A stretch of DNA of 37,230 nucleotides from an uncultured bacterium (lineage in GTDB: Bacteria; Cloacimonadota; Cloacimonadia; Cloacimonadales; Cloacimonadaceae), in NCBI GenBank assembly GCA_937960795.1, contig CALGPA010000125.1, positions 1 to 37,230 on the forward strand, in the 5' to 3' direction. The notes under the pieces are model-generated. The model was not told the origin of the DNA. It ran no database searches and saw only the letters and a program-made list of their open reading frames with translations. The position numbers and the translations under genes were made by a program. Of this stretch, positions 17,077 to 26,860 are shown one piece after another; position 1 is the first letter of the stretch; each line of letters begins with the position of its first letter.

Positions 17077-18669
17077 TTGGCTAAATATGTCTTCGTAATG
17101 GGTGGGGTGCTGTCCTCTCTGGGCAAAGGTATAGCGACAGCCTCAATCGGGCTGCTATTAAAATCAATGGGCTACAAGGTAGTAATGCAAAAGTTTGATC
17201 CCTACCTAAATGTGGATCCCGGAACTATGAGCCCCTTCCAGCACGGAGAGGTATTTGTCACGGATGATGGAGCAGAGACAGATCTGGATCTGGGACATTA
17301 TGAACGCTTTGTGGATCAAGCGCTTACCAAAGACAGTAGCTGCAGTGCGGGACAGGTCTATGAAAGCGTGCTCACAAACGAGCGTCGGGGAGTGTATCTG
17401 GGCAAGACTGTGCAGGTGATCCCCCATGTGACGGACGAGATCAAGCGTCGCATCACCCGTCTGGCCAAAGACAACGATATTATCATCACCGAGATCGGAG
17501 GCACAGTTGGCGATATCGAAAGCCTTCCCTTTGTGGAGGCAGTGCGTCAATTGCGCCTCGATCTGGGTGTGGAAAACACTCTGAATATTCTCTTGACCTA
17601 TGTGCCATATATTAAGGCAGCAGGAGAGCTCAAAACAAAACCATCCCAGCATAGCGCGTATAAGCTACGAGAGATAGGGATCCAGCCGGATATCCTGCTT
17701 TGCCGTAGCGAAAAGCCCTTTGCCGACGAGATATATAGCAAGATAGCGCTTTTTACAAACGTTCCCAAGAATAACGTTATCAACGCAATAGACGTCAAAT
17801 GTGTCTATGAGATCCCCCTAAACTATCGCAAGGCAAATCTTCCGGGGATCATCTGTAAGCATTTTGGATTGGATCAATGCGACATAGATCTGAGTGATTG
17901 GCAGAGGTTTTTGGACAACCGAGCCAAAAGCGAGGGAACTGTGTCCATTGCTGTCTGTGGAAAGTATGTGAAGCATCAAGATGCTTATAAAAGCATCGTC
18001 GAAGCTCTCTATCACGCTGCTGCAGGCATCAAAAAGAAGCTCAATATCAAATGGGTCGATTCTGAGCGAAGCTTCAAAAACAAAGATCTCGACAAAGAGC
18101 TTGCCGGCATGGATGGGATCCTCATCCCAGGCGGTTTTGGAGTACGTGGCATTGATGGCAAGATCGCCATTGCACGCTACGCTCGGGAACACAATAAGCC
18201 GATCTTAGGCATCTGTCTGGGAATGCAGGTGATGGCGGTTGAATTTGCTCGCAATGTGTGCAAATTGAGCTCTGCCCATAGCACTGAGTTTGATGAGTTG
18301 TGTACTCAGCCTGTGATTCATTTGATGGAGGACCAGCGCTATATCGAGCTTGTGGGCGGATCCATGCGTTTGGGCGCTTATGAGTGTAAGCTATCCCCCG
18401 GCAGCCTGGCGAGCAAAGCATATGACAGCCTCTTGATAAGTGAGCGTCATCGTCATCGCTATGAATTTAACAATGATTATCGCGATACGCTTGACAAAGG
18501 CGGGCTTCGGCTGAGTGGCCTCTCCGGAGACGACCTCTTGGTGGAAATCATCGAAAATCCTGCTTGTGACTTTAATATCGGGGTGCAATATCATCCGGAA
18601 TTCAAGTCTCGTCCCAATCGGCCGCATCCCCTATTCTTGGAGCTGCTCAAAGCCGCCTCGAAGGGATAG
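17077..18669 (+). CDS. pyrG: CTP synthase
   Basis: Makes CTP from UTP, ATP and glutamine. The 530-residue protein has the N-terminal amidoligase domain (about 1-265) with GGVLSSLGKGI, the DPYLNVDPGTMSPFQHGEVFV segment, EIGGTVGDIES, and the C-terminal glutamine amidotransferase domain with C380 in LGICLGMQ and the H506-P-E508 of VQYHPEFKSRP. The start codon is TTG (17077-17079), with GGGGGA just upstream; no in-frame ATG or GTG gives the conserved KYVFVMGG N-terminus. The usual VTGG is VMGG here. It lies 8 bases after the aminotransferase stop and directly abuts the aspartokinase ATG. Confidence 0.96.
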   Translation: MAKYVFVMGGVLSSLGKGIATASIGLLLKSMGYKVVMQKFDPYLNVDPGTMSPFQHGEVFVTDDGAETDLDLGHYERFVDQALTKDSSCSAGQVYESVLTNERRGVYLGKTVQVIPHVTDEIKRRITRLAKDNDIIITEIGGTVGDIESLPFVEAVRQLRLDLGVENTLNILLTYVPYIKAAGELKTKPSQHSAYKLREIGIQPDILLCRSEKPFADEIYSKIALFTNVPKNNVINAIDVKCVYEIPLNYRKANLPGIICKHFGLDQCDIDLSDWQRFLDNRAKSEGTVSIAVCGKYVKHQDAYKSIVEALYHAAAGIKKKLNIKWVDSERSFKNKDLDKELAGMDGILIPGGFGVRGIDGKIAIARYAREHNKPILGICLGMQVMAVEFARNVCKLSSAHSTEFDELCTQPVIHLMEDQRYIELVGGSMRLGAYECKLSPGSLASKAYDSLLISERHRHRYEFNNDYRDTLDKGGLRLSGLSGDDLLVEIIENPACDFNIGVQYHPEFKSRPNRPHPLFLELLKAASKG

Positions 18670-19842
18670 ATGGCGATCATTGTAAAGAAGTTTGGCGGGA
18701 GCTCGGTGGGGAATGTATCCCTGATCCGTAACATTGCTGCCCGCCTGGCAAAGGACTATCACAAAGGAGATCAATTGGTCTTGGTCGTTTCTGCCATGGC
18801 GAAGACGACCGACAGCCTTTTTGAGCTCGCTTATGAGATCACGAAGCATCCCTCTCGTCGAGAGATGGACATGCTGCTCACTGCCGGAGAGAGAATTTCA
18901 ATGTCCTTGCTATCATTATCACTGTTGGAGGAAGGGATCCCCTCGATCTCCTTCACCGGCTCACAAAGCGGGATCATCACGGATGATCATCATGGCAATG
19001 CCAAGATCCTCAAAGTCAATGCATTTCGCATCCATGAGGAACTGGCAAAGGATAAGGTGGTGATCGTGGCTGGATTTCAGGGCGTGAGCACGAGCAAAGA
19101 GATCACTACCTTGGGCAGAGGAGGATCCGACACCTCAGCGGTGGCTCTGGCTTGCTATCTGGGAGCAGAGAAGTGTGAGATCTACACAGATGTCGATGGG
19201 GTCTATACCGCAGATCCCAGGATCGTGGAAAAGGCACGCTTCATCCCAGAGATCAGCTATCTTGATATGCTGGCCCTGGCGTACTCCGGATCCAAGGTGC
19301 TACACCCGCGGGCGGTTGAATTTGCCTACAAATACCATGTACCCGTTGAGGTAAAATCATCTTTTACATTCAAGCCAGGAACATTGATCACAAATGATGA
19401 GACAGAAAGAGAAGAAGGTATGGAAGAACGAATAATCAATTCCATCTCCCACAAAGAAAATCTGATTTGCTATCGGATCGAACCGGATGCCAAAGCACTG
19501 TTGCTGCTAAATAACTGGCACCATGAGATCTTTAAGATCCAGGTCGAGAACCAAGCCTTGGAAATCTATGTGGAATCCTGCTATGAAAGCGAGATAGACT
19601 ATCTTTTGCAGAATTCAGCCTATGAAAGCTATGGCAAAGACAAGAATCTTGGCTTTGTGATATTGGTCGGCTTGGGGTTGGCTACGGATCCCGCCTTTTT
19701 GGCAAAGGTCATCAGCCTCACTTCAGATATGGATATACAGAGAATCTCACACAGCGAGCGCAGCTTGGAAATGATGTTGCCATCTGACTTAGTAAATAAG
19801 ACCGTCGCGCTCTTACACAAGGAATTATTGGAGAAACAATGA
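18670..19842 (+). CDS. lysC: Aspartate kinase
   Basis: Phosphorylates aspartate, the first step to lysine, threonine and methionine. The 390-residue protein starts with the family motif VKKFGGSSVGN, then VVSAMAKTTDSL, SFTGSQSGII, GFQGVSTSKEITTLGRGGSDTSAVALA and EIYTDVDGVYTADPR in the kinase domain. The C-terminal part (about 250-390) is a pair of ACT domains, but they are poorly conserved. Their effector cannot be predicted. The ATG follows the pyrG stop codon with no gap, and the end overlaps metG by 4 bases (ATGA), so translation is coupled with both neighbours. Confidence 0.94.
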   Translation: MAIIVKKFGGSSVGNVSLIRNIAARLAKDYHKGDQLVLVVSAMAKTTDSLFELAYEITKHPSRREMDMLLTAGERISMSLLSLSLLEEGIPSISFTGSQSGIITDDHHGNAKILKVNAFRIHEELAKDKVVIVAGFQGVSTSKEITTLGRGGSDTSAVALACYLGAEKCEIYTDVDGVYTADPRIVEKARFIPEISYLDMLALAYSGSKVLHPRAVEFAYKYHVPVEVKSSFTFKPGTLITNDETEREEGMEERIINSISHKENLICYRIEPDAKALLLLNNWHHEIFKIQVENQALEIYVESCYESEIDYLLQNSAYESYGKDKNLGFVILVGLGLATDPAFLAKVISLTSDMDIQRISHSERSLEMMLPSDLVNKTVALLHKELLEKQ

Positions 19843-21848
19843 AATATATAGTCACCAGCGCCCTCCCCTATGCCAATGGCAAGCTGCATGTAGGCCATGT
19901 GGCTGGAGCATATCTGCCGGCGGACATCTTCGTCCGATATCTTAGGTTAAGAGGCGAGGATGTGATCTATATCTGCGGAACCGATGAGCATGGCACGCCC
20001 ATCTCAATCTCTGCGGACAAAGAAGGCATCTCAGCGCAAGAAGTGGTAAACCGCTATCATGAAAGCATGGTCGAAGCCTTTGACGGAATCGGCATAGAGT
20101 TTGATAACTTCTCCGGAACCGCGAGAGAGGAGCATCACAAGCTGGCGCAGACCTTTTTTATGGAACTCTTTGAAAATGGACACATTCAGCCCAAGACTAC
20201 CCGTCAATTTTACTGTGAACACGACAAGCGTTATCTCCCTGACCGCTATATCGAAGGAACCTGCCCAAAGTGTGATAACAGCGGCGCGCGCGGCGACCAA
20301 TGTGACAAATGCGGCGGTACTTATGAGACAGTCTCTCTAAAAGATCCAAAGTGTAAGATCTGCGGAAACACTCCGATAATCCGAGAAACCAAACATTGGT
20401 TTATCCATCTGGATCGCTTTACTGATCAGCTCAAAGAGTGGATCTCACACAAGGACTATTGGAAAGAAAACGTGCGCAACTTCATGCTGAACCTTTTGGA
20501 GCAAGGGCTCATCGAGCGTTCCATCACTCGCGATCTGAGCTGGGGCGTGCCGGTGCCTCTTCCCGATACCGACGGAAAAGTGCTCTATGTCTGGTTTGAC
20601 GCACCCATCGGCTATATTTCCTCCACCATTGAGTGGGCAAAGAGAATCGGTAAACCGGAGCTCTGGAAAGACTATTGGCTGGACAAAGATACGCGTCTGG
20701 TGCACTTTATCGGCAAAGATAATATCATCTTCCACGCTTTGATCTGGCCGGCGATGCTGATGGGGCAAAACACAAAGTATTGCCTGCCTCACGACATTCC
20801 TGCCAATGAGTTTATGAATCTGGAGGGTGAAAAGATCTCCACTAGCAGAAATTGGGCTATATGGGTAGATGAATTCGTGAAGGACTTTGACGGTGAGTAT
20901 CTGCGCTACTATTTGGCATCAAACGCCCCAGAGCGTCAAGATGCGGACTTCAGTTTCAAAGACTTCCAGATCAAGATCAATGGCGAGCTAAACAATGTCT
21001 TGGGAAATCTGGGGCATCGGGTCTTTAGCTTTGCTGCCAAACACTTTGATTCCAAGATCTCAAAGGTGGAGCTTTCTGCAGAAGCAAAAGCTATCCTGGA
21101 AGAAGCGGATGCCGCCATGGCAGAGATTGCGACAGCTTATGAAAACTATCAGGTGAAAAAGAACACGCGCAGCATCTTGGAGCTTGCTCGCCTTGGCAAC
21201 CGCTGGTTTGATGAGCAAAAGCCCTGGGTTCAGATCAAAGAAGATAAAGAAGCCGTTAAAGAGACTCTTTGGGTCTGTGCGTCACTCCTGCAAAGGATTT
21301 CCGTGGCGCTATCCCCTATTCTGCCGAAGCACATGCGAGCTCTCCGAGCTATGATGGGGCTGAGGAATCCTCCCTCTTGGGAAGACGCCTTTGACAAGCA
21401 GGACTTTGTCCTACACGAGTTTAAGCCGCTTCTGAGCAAGATCGATGATGATGCCATTCAGGCTCAGATTCAGAAGCTGCATAGCATGGCAAGCCAAGCT
21501 CCAGAGAAGAGCTATGAGCCGGTAAAACCGGAGATTAGCTTTGAAGACTTCGCTGCGATGGATCTGCGGCTTGCCAAGATCCTCACGGCAGAGCCGGTGC
21601 CAAAGACGGATAAGCTGCTCAAACTCAAGGTGGATCTGGGCTTTGAGACTCGCGAGCTGGTGGCAGGGATTGCGCAAAGCTACAAAGCAGATCATCTTTT
21701 GGGCAAAACTGTCACTATGTTGGTAAACCTCAAACCCCGCAAAATTAGAGGCATCCTATCAAATGGTATGATCTTGGCTGCTCATGACTCGGATGGCTTG
21801 CACATAATCGGCCCCGAAAGTGGAGAGCCCGGATCTCAGGTGCAGTGA
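19839..21848 (+). CDS. metG: Methionyl-tRNA synthetase
   Basis: Charges tRNA-Met. The 669 residues hold the class I catalytic core with HVGH (H17-H20, the HIGH motif), a zinc-knuckle insertion with several CxxC pairs (CPKC, CDKC, CKIC), the signature KISTS (332-336) in place of KMSKS, a helical anticodon-binding domain, and a C-terminal tRNA-binding OB-fold domain (about 565-669, ending in NGMILAA). KxSTS is also seen in Bacteroidota-type MetRS and fits the proposed phylum. It overlaps lysC by 4 bases and the next gene by 4 bases. Confidence 0.96.
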   Translation: MKYIVTSALPYANGKLHVGHVAGAYLPADIFVRYLRLRGEDVIYICGTDEHGTPISISADKEGISAQEVVNRYHESMVEAFDGIGIEFDNFSGTAREEHHKLAQTFFMELFENGHIQPKTTRQFYCEHDKRYLPDRYIEGTCPKCDNSGARGDQCDKCGGTYETVSLKDPKCKICGNTPIIRETKHWFIHLDRFTDQLKEWISHKDYWKENVRNFMLNLLEQGLIERSITRDLSWGVPVPLPDTDGKVLYVWFDAPIGYISSTIEWAKRIGKPELWKDYWLDKDTRLVHFIGKDNIIFHALIWPAMLMGQNTKYCLPHDIPANEFMNLEGEKISTSRNWAIWVDEFVKDFDGEYLRYYLASNAPERQDADFSFKDFQIKINGELNNVLGNLGHRVFSFAAKHFDSKISKVELSAEAKAILEEADAAMAEIATAYENYQVKKNTRSILELARLGNRWFDEQKPWVQIKEDKEAVKETLWVCASLLQRISVALSPILPKHMRALRAMMGLRNPPSWEDAFDKQDFVLHEFKPLLSKIDDDAIQAQIQKLHSMASQAPEKSYEPVKPEISFEDFAAMDLRLAKILTAEPVPKTDKLLKLKVDLGFETRELVAGIAQSYKADHLLGKTVTMLVNLKPRKIRGILSNGMILAAHDSDGLHIIGPESGEPGSQVQ

Positions 21849-23302
21849 TGAAGCTTGCCGCTCTGATCCTGATCTTGATCAGTTCCATGCTTAGTGCAGC
21901 GGAATTCAGAGATGGTACCCTGTATTTGGAGATAAATCTGGCGACTGATAAGAGGATAGAGATCTCTGCAAACACGACATATATCAGTGATGATAGCGGT
22001 CTCTTTGGGCGCGAGCTTGCCGGTAATATTGCCTTTGAGCTTCAAACCGGAGCCAATGAAAGCAGATTTGGAATCCTAGATTGGGTTCAAGATGCCGGGC
22101 CGGATGCTCCTCTTAATGGAGTCTCAAGCAAAAGCTTTGCCTGGGAAGAAGGACATCTTGTCCTCAGGCATGAGATGCACTACTTTCTTCCCCAAAGCTT
22201 TAGTGACAAAAACCGCGCGCTCGACTATGCCCATGCCCTGGGCGCGCTGCCGCTAAACGTGCGCGAGATCCCGATCGTCAATCCTCGCATAAAAGTCACG
22301 GATAGAAGTGGTGTGGAACACTACTTTGAGAGTCCGCTCAGGATTCTCTGCGACCAATTATGGTTGGGTGATCTCGTCTATGACTCTGAGTTTATCCTCA
22401 AAGTGGTAGACGGCAAGCTCGTCTTAAATCACCTGCTTCCCCTGGAAGAATACATCGCTGGGGTGGTGCCAAATGAGATCGGAAACTATAGCCCGATGGA
22501 AGCCCTCAAAGCCCAAGCTGTGGCTGCTCGCTCACACGCGGTGAGCCTGCTGCTCTACAACCGACATCTCAGTGACGGCTATGATCTGTGCAACAGCACT
22601 CATTGCCAGGTATACAAGGGAAGATATCTGCGCAATGAAGAGATCGAGCTTGCCGTGAGCGGGACTTCTTATGAAATCATGGTGGTCGAAGATCGGGTAG
22701 CAGACGCGACCTATCACTCCAGCTGCGGGGGCAAGACGGATTCTTCCCGAGCTATCTGGAATGGGGCGTATATCCCGCATTTGGGCGGCTCTATCTGCAT
22801 CCCTGCTGCAGATAGATTTGATCTGATAAATGAATCCGGAGCAGCGAGATGGATTGAGAGCCCGGTGGATACATCCGGCATGAGCTCCTGGGAACGCGGC
22901 ACCCTGAATTGGCAAAGAAGCATCAGCAGCGCTGATCTTGCCAAGAATCTGGGCATCAAAAATATTCGCAGCATCCGCATTATCAAGCGCGGAGAATCCG
23001 GCAGAATCCTTTCTCTTTTGATCAATTCAGATCACCGGATCGATGGAGAATATCGAATCCGCCAAGCTTTTGGCATGCTGCCCTCGTCATTCTTCTATTT
23101 TACGGGACATGCCGGTAAGACCCTGATCTATCCAGATAGAAAGATCACTCTCAAAGGACGCGGATCCGGTCACGGAGTCGGCATGTGCCAAGTGGGAGCT
23201 CTGCGCATGGCAAGAAGCGGCTCGAGCTATGCGGAGATCCTCCAAACTTACTACCCAAGTACTAGATTATCAACACAATGGATACCTGATGAACACAAAT
23301 GA
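21845..23302 (+). CDS. SpoIID/LytB-type peptidoglycan-active protein
   Basis: Exported protein of 485 residues with a signal peptide (MMKLAALILILISSMLSAA) and the SpoIID domain in its second half. Family signatures are LPLEEYIAGVVPNEIG (the catalytic-type Glu follows LPL), MEALKAQAVAARSHAV, HCQVYKG, TYHSSCGGKT, and the C-terminal GRGSGHGVGMCQVGA. SpoIID of Bacillus is a lytic transglycosylase acting on peptidoglycan stripped of its peptides, and LytB homologues enhance amidases. Here, outside a sporulating group, a role in cell-wall remodelling is likely. The N-terminal 150 residues look like a separate beta-rich domain that I cannot name. It overlaps metG by 4 bases and hslO by 14. Confidence 0.88.
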   Translation: MMKLAALILILISSMLSAAEFRDGTLYLEINLATDKRIEISANTTYISDDSGLFGRELAGNIAFELQTGANESRFGILDWVQDAGPDAPLNGVSSKSFAWEEGHLVLRHEMHYFLPQSFSDKNRALDYAHALGALPLNVREIPIVNPRIKVTDRSGVEHYFESPLRILCDQLWLGDLVYDSEFILKVVDGKLVLNHLLPLEEYIAGVVPNEIGNYSPMEALKAQAVAARSHAVSLLLYNRHLSDGYDLCNSTHCQVYKGRYLRNEEIELAVSGTSYEIMVVEDRVADATYHSSCGGKTDSSRAIWNGAYIPHLGGSICIPAADRFDLINESGAARWIESPVDTSGMSSWERGTLNWQRSISSADLAKNLGIKNIRSIRIIKRGESGRILSLLINSDHRIDGEYRIRQAFGMLPSSFFYFTGHAGKTLIYPDRKITLKGRGSGHGVGMCQVGALRMARSGSSYAEILQTYYPSTRLSTQWIPDEHK

Positions 23303-24170
23303 AGGAAGTCTCCTACGAGGCAGCATATGCGAGAATCAGTTTCGCCTTTTTGCCGCTGATACCACTGCAATCGTACAGTTCTTGCGAGATACCCACGATC
23401 TTTATCCCCTACCCTCCATTATGATGGGCAGAGTCTTCACTGCTGCTGCTCTGATGAGCGGAGAGCTAAAGGCACCCAATAGCGAGATAGCCATCCGAGT
23501 CGACGCGGAAGGCGCGCTTAAAGGCGGCATTGCCATAGCTACCAAAGAAGGTAATCTGCGAGGCTATGCCTTTGAACCCCAGCTTTGGCTTGAAGATCCA
23601 AAAGAGAACCTATTGGTCGGCAAGAACCTAGGCAAAGGCACTCTCACCGTGATCAAGCAAAGCGGATTAAAAAGCCCATATCAAGGCAACATTGCACTTG
23701 TTGATGGGGAGATCGCCAGTGACCTGGCAAACTACTATATGCAAAGCGAACAAACTCCATCGCTGATAAACTTGGGCGTCTTGATCGATCCCAATGCCAA
23801 GATCCGCGCCGCGGGAGGGATCCTGATCCAAGAGCTGCCCAATGCCGATCTCAAGATCAGCTGTCAGATCCAGGCAAACCTGGCTAAGACACCAAATGTC
23901 TCAGACCTCATGGATATGGGGCTGAGTCTTACCGATATTTTGAACAAATTCCTGCTCAAAGACTTGGATTGGGAGATCTCAAAGACCTCGCCGCTTGCCT
24001 TATCATGTGATTGCAGCAAAGAGCGCTTTGCCGGCGGACTGCGGCTATTAGGAGTCGAGGAGCTTTCGCAATTGCAGGATGGCATCGAGCCCGTCTGTCA
24101 CTATTGCAACAAAAGCTATTCCTTCAGCGGTGAAGAGATTAGCGAGCTTATCCGGAGCCTGAAGCCATGA
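23289..24170 (+). CDS. hslO: Hsp33 redox-regulated chaperone
   Basis: Cytoplasmic holdase activated by oxidation. The 293-residue protein ends with the zinc centre C240-x-C242 and C270-x-x-C273 (CDC and CHYC), the redox switch. The N-terminal core matches Hsp33: LLRGSICENQFRLFAADTT, MGRVFTAAALMSGELK, EGALKGGIAI, GNLRGYAFEP and KQSGLKSPYQGNI. The start at 23289 lies inside the end of the SpoIID gene (14-base overlap) and has no good Shine-Dalgarno sequence, suggesting translational coupling. An upstream in-frame ATG at 23229 would give an N-terminus without similarity to the family. It overlaps the next gene by 4 bases. Confidence 0.95.
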   Translation: MNTNEGSLLRGSICENQFRLFAADTTAIVQFLRDTHDLYPLPSIMMGRVFTAAALMSGELKAPNSEIAIRVDAEGALKGGIAIATKEGNLRGYAFEPQLWLEDPKENLLVGKNLGKGTLTVIKQSGLKSPYQGNIALVDGEIASDLANYYMQSEQTPSLINLGVLIDPNAKIRAAGGILIQELPNADLKISCQIQANLAKTPNVSDLMDMGLSLTDILNKFLLKDLDWEISKTSPLALSCDCSKERFAGGLRLLGVEELSQLQDGIEPVCHYCNKSYSFSGEEISELIRSLKP

Positions 24171-26860
24171 AACACATGCCTATCCTTTCTATCCTCTTGC
24201 TGCTCATCAGCATCAATCTTGCTGCATCACCCAGCCCGGATGATTTCCGCTTCCTCTTGGACAAAGATCAGTTTCATCTCATCCAAAAGTACAAAAGCGA
24301 CTTTCTGCTTTTGAGCCAATCCCCAGATCTAGATGAACGCCAGATCTTGCTGGAATATGCCCAACGAACCGATCAGATTGGCTTTGCGCTGAATCTGCAT
24401 TACCAGATTGCGCGTGACTTTGGTTCTTTGGAGCATGCCCTACAGTGGCTAATCCTGCAGAGCATGGTTGAGATGGAACCCGAGGATCTTGCGATTCAAC
24501 ACCAAGTGCTCTCACACAGCTTTTCCGGCGCTGCTGATTCCTTGATCTTTGCACACTACAGCCTTGATGACGAAGGTCAAGACATCCTAGAGATGATCCA
24601 AAGCCTAACGGAATACAATGACGTGATTGAAGCTGGTGCAAAGGCAATCTTGGACGAGATCGCCATCCAAGCAAGCTCATTCGAAGCTCTAGAACTCATC
24701 GAAAACCTCTATGACAGATTCCCTCACTCAAAGTGGCATCAAGCCGCATACTACTATCAGCTTTACCATCTCAGTCGGCTAATGGATTATCCGGCTTTTG
24801 ATGAAGCGATGAACCTTCACAAAGACAAAAGCCCTGCCCATGCCTACATCACAGCCCTATACAAGCTCAGCCCCTCGCTGCGTCGCGATTATGATGGGGG
24901 ATCCGCCAATCTCTCTCTCATACAGGAGGCGCGACATTGCCTGACTGATGCCGCGCAAGCTCAAAGTGTCACGATACTCTATGATCATTATGAGGCCGAA
25001 CACTGGCAAAACAAGGTGCTACTTTTAAACGCCAAAGCCGCTTTTTATCAAGAGCTGGCAATGATCCCTCAAAAGCGATTGTTTGGCGATGAGGAAGATC
25101 TTTTCGGCCTGATTGATTTCCCGGATCAAGATGGGCTTGAGTTTCTTAGCTATCTGGAGCAGATTGAGTTTGAGAGCAACGATCAAGGCGAGATGGCAGA
25201 GCTATATTTTTGGCGCGGTCGAAGCAAAGCGCTCTTTTCTTCCCGAGCCATGCAGGAATCCGCCATTAAGGATTTTGGGCAATGCCTGATCTTGGGCGCT
25301 CCCCGCAAACGCTATGACAACGATGCCATGAGCCATGTAAGCCGGATCCTCAGTGAGCTAGGCGAGAATGAAGAGCCGATGGATTATCTGAGAAGGATCT
25401 TTGATTATGACGGCATCATCTTTGAGGATACCAAAAGCTTTGCCGGTCAAAACTACATGCGCGTGGCTTTGGCAGATTATGACAATGATGGCATGATAGA
25501 CATCCTTTTTAATGGCAGGCAGATCTATCGTAACGAAGGCGATTTTGTTTTCTCTGCACACCAGGATGAATACTTGGCTCAGAGCCTGAATTCCAGCGGA
25601 GGAATCTGGGCTGATTTCAACAAAGACGGCCTTCTGGATTTTGTAAGCATTTCCCACAGCGATGGCGGCTATGGAGACGCGCTCATGAAGCAAAATCCCG
25701 ACCACAGCTTTGTGCGGGTAAACCCCAAAGCGGGCGATATCGACGATCAATTGCCGTCTGAAGGAGTCGCTTTTGTGGACATCGATGGCAAAGGATATCC
25801 GTCGCTGTATGTGGCAAACTATGAGCGCTGGCAAAGCCGTAGCGGCTTCCCCGATAGTTTTTGGCACAATGACAGGGGCAGTTTCTCTGACGCAAGCGTT
25901 GATCTGGGCTTTCTCTTCCCCGCCTATGCCGACAATCCCGGCATGGCCGGCAGGGGAGTAGCTCCTGCTGATTTTGACAACGATGGCAAGCAGGAAATCT
26001 TAGTCACAAACTATCGTCTCAACCGGAACTTCCTTTTTAAGCAGGCTGACTCACTTTTCGTAGATCTCGCCGCTCTCTATGGCGTGGCAGGAGACAATAA
26101 AAGTGGATATTATGGCCATTCCATTGGTGCTGATTGGGGGGATATTGACAACGACGGAGATCTGGATCTAATCATTGCAAATCTTGCTCATCCCAGATTC
26201 ATCGACATCTCAGATACCACCATCCTATATCGGAATGATGGTTTGCAGCACCGTGTGGTCGGAGCCGACACTCTCTATTTCTGGCAGTTTACCGATATCA
26301 CAAAGGAAGCGGGAATCACATATGACGAGCTCCATGCCGAGCCGCTTTTCTTTGATGCCGACAACGATGGATACTTGGATCTGTATATCAGCTCTGTATA
26401 CGAAAACGAACGCAGCTATCTGTATCGAAACAATGGTGATGGCAGCTTCACGGACATCACATTCCTCAGCGGATCCAGAGTCTTCAATGGCTGGTCTTGC
26501 GCCGCCGCAGATCTGGATCGGGATGGACTCATGGACTTGGTGATCGGCAGTGCAAATGAGACCAAAGTTCTCAGAAACGTCACTCAAACCCGAAATCGCG
26601 CATTGTATCTCAAGCCCATCCACAAAGACTCACAGATCGACATTCTGCCTGTGTCACCGTATATGCCGGATCATCCCAACAGTCCTGCTTTTGGCGCCAG
26701 AGTAGAGCTAAAAATCATGGGTCAGGATGGCACAAGTCGTGTGCTAGTCCGAGAGCTGAGCTCCGCCAAAGGAAGCAGCACTCAAAACGCACCTGAGCTG
26801 CATTTTGGCTTGGGTGATGCGGAGATAATATCCTATGAACTATGGAGGCCAATGCCATGA
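24167..26860 (+). CDS. Secreted helical-repeat / FG-GAP (VCBS) / UnbV protein
   Basis: An exported 897-residue protein whose job I cannot name. A signal peptide (MKHMPILSILLLLISINLAAS) leads into a long alpha-helical, TPR-like region (about 30-420). Then come FG-GAP/VCBS-type beta-propeller repeats (about 430-810) with calcium-binding motifs such as DYDNDGMID, DFNKDGLLD, DFDNDGKQE, DIDNDGDLD, DADNDGYLD and DLDRDGLMD. The end (about 835-897) resembles the ASPIC/UnbV domain (FGARVELK, then LHFGLGDAE and ISYELWRP). No type IX sorting domain follows. Propellers of this kind bind glycans or proteins at the cell surface. It is placed inside a chain of overlapping housekeeping genes, overlapping hslO by 4 bases and the deaminase by 4. 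Confidence 0.8.
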   Translation: MKHMPILSILLLLISINLAASPSPDDFRFLLDKDQFHLIQKYKSDFLLLSQSPDLDERQILLEYAQRTDQIGFALNLHYQIARDFGSLEHALQWLILQSMVEMEPEDLAIQHQVLSHSFSGAADSLIFAHYSLDDEGQDILEMIQSLTEYNDVIEAGAKAILDEIAIQASSFEALELIENLYDRFPHSKWHQAAYYYQLYHLSRLMDYPAFDEAMNLHKDKSPAHAYITALYKLSPSLRRDYDGGSANLSLIQEARHCLTDAAQAQSVTILYDHYEAEHWQNKVLLLNAKAAFYQELAMIPQKRLFGDEEDLFGLIDFPDQDGLEFLSYLEQIEFESNDQGEMAELYFWRGRSKALFSSRAMQESAIKDFGQCLILGAPRKRYDNDAMSHVSRILSELGENEEPMDYLRRIFDYDGIIFEDTKSFAGQNYMRVALADYDNDGMIDILFNGRQIYRNEGDFVFSAHQDEYLAQSLNSSGGIWADFNKDGLLDFVSISHSDGGYGDALMKQNPDHSFVRVNPKAGDIDDQLPSEGVAFVDIDGKGYPSLYVANYERWQSRSGFPDSFWHNDRGSFSDASVDLGFLFPAYADNPGMAGRGVAPADFDNDGKQEILVTNYRLNRNFLFKQADSLFVDLAALYGVAGDNKSGYYGHSIGADWGDIDNDGDLDLIIANLAHPRFIDISDTTILYRNDGLQHRVVGADTLYFWQFTDITKEAGITYDELHAEPLFFDADNDGYLDLYISSVYENERSYLYRNNGDGSFTDITFLSGSRVFNGWSCAAADLDRDGLMDLVIGSANETKVLRNVTQTRNRALYLKPIHKDSQIDILPVSPYMPDHPNSPAFGARVELKIMGQDGTSRVLVRELSSAKGSSTQNAPELHFGLGDAEIISYELWRPMP

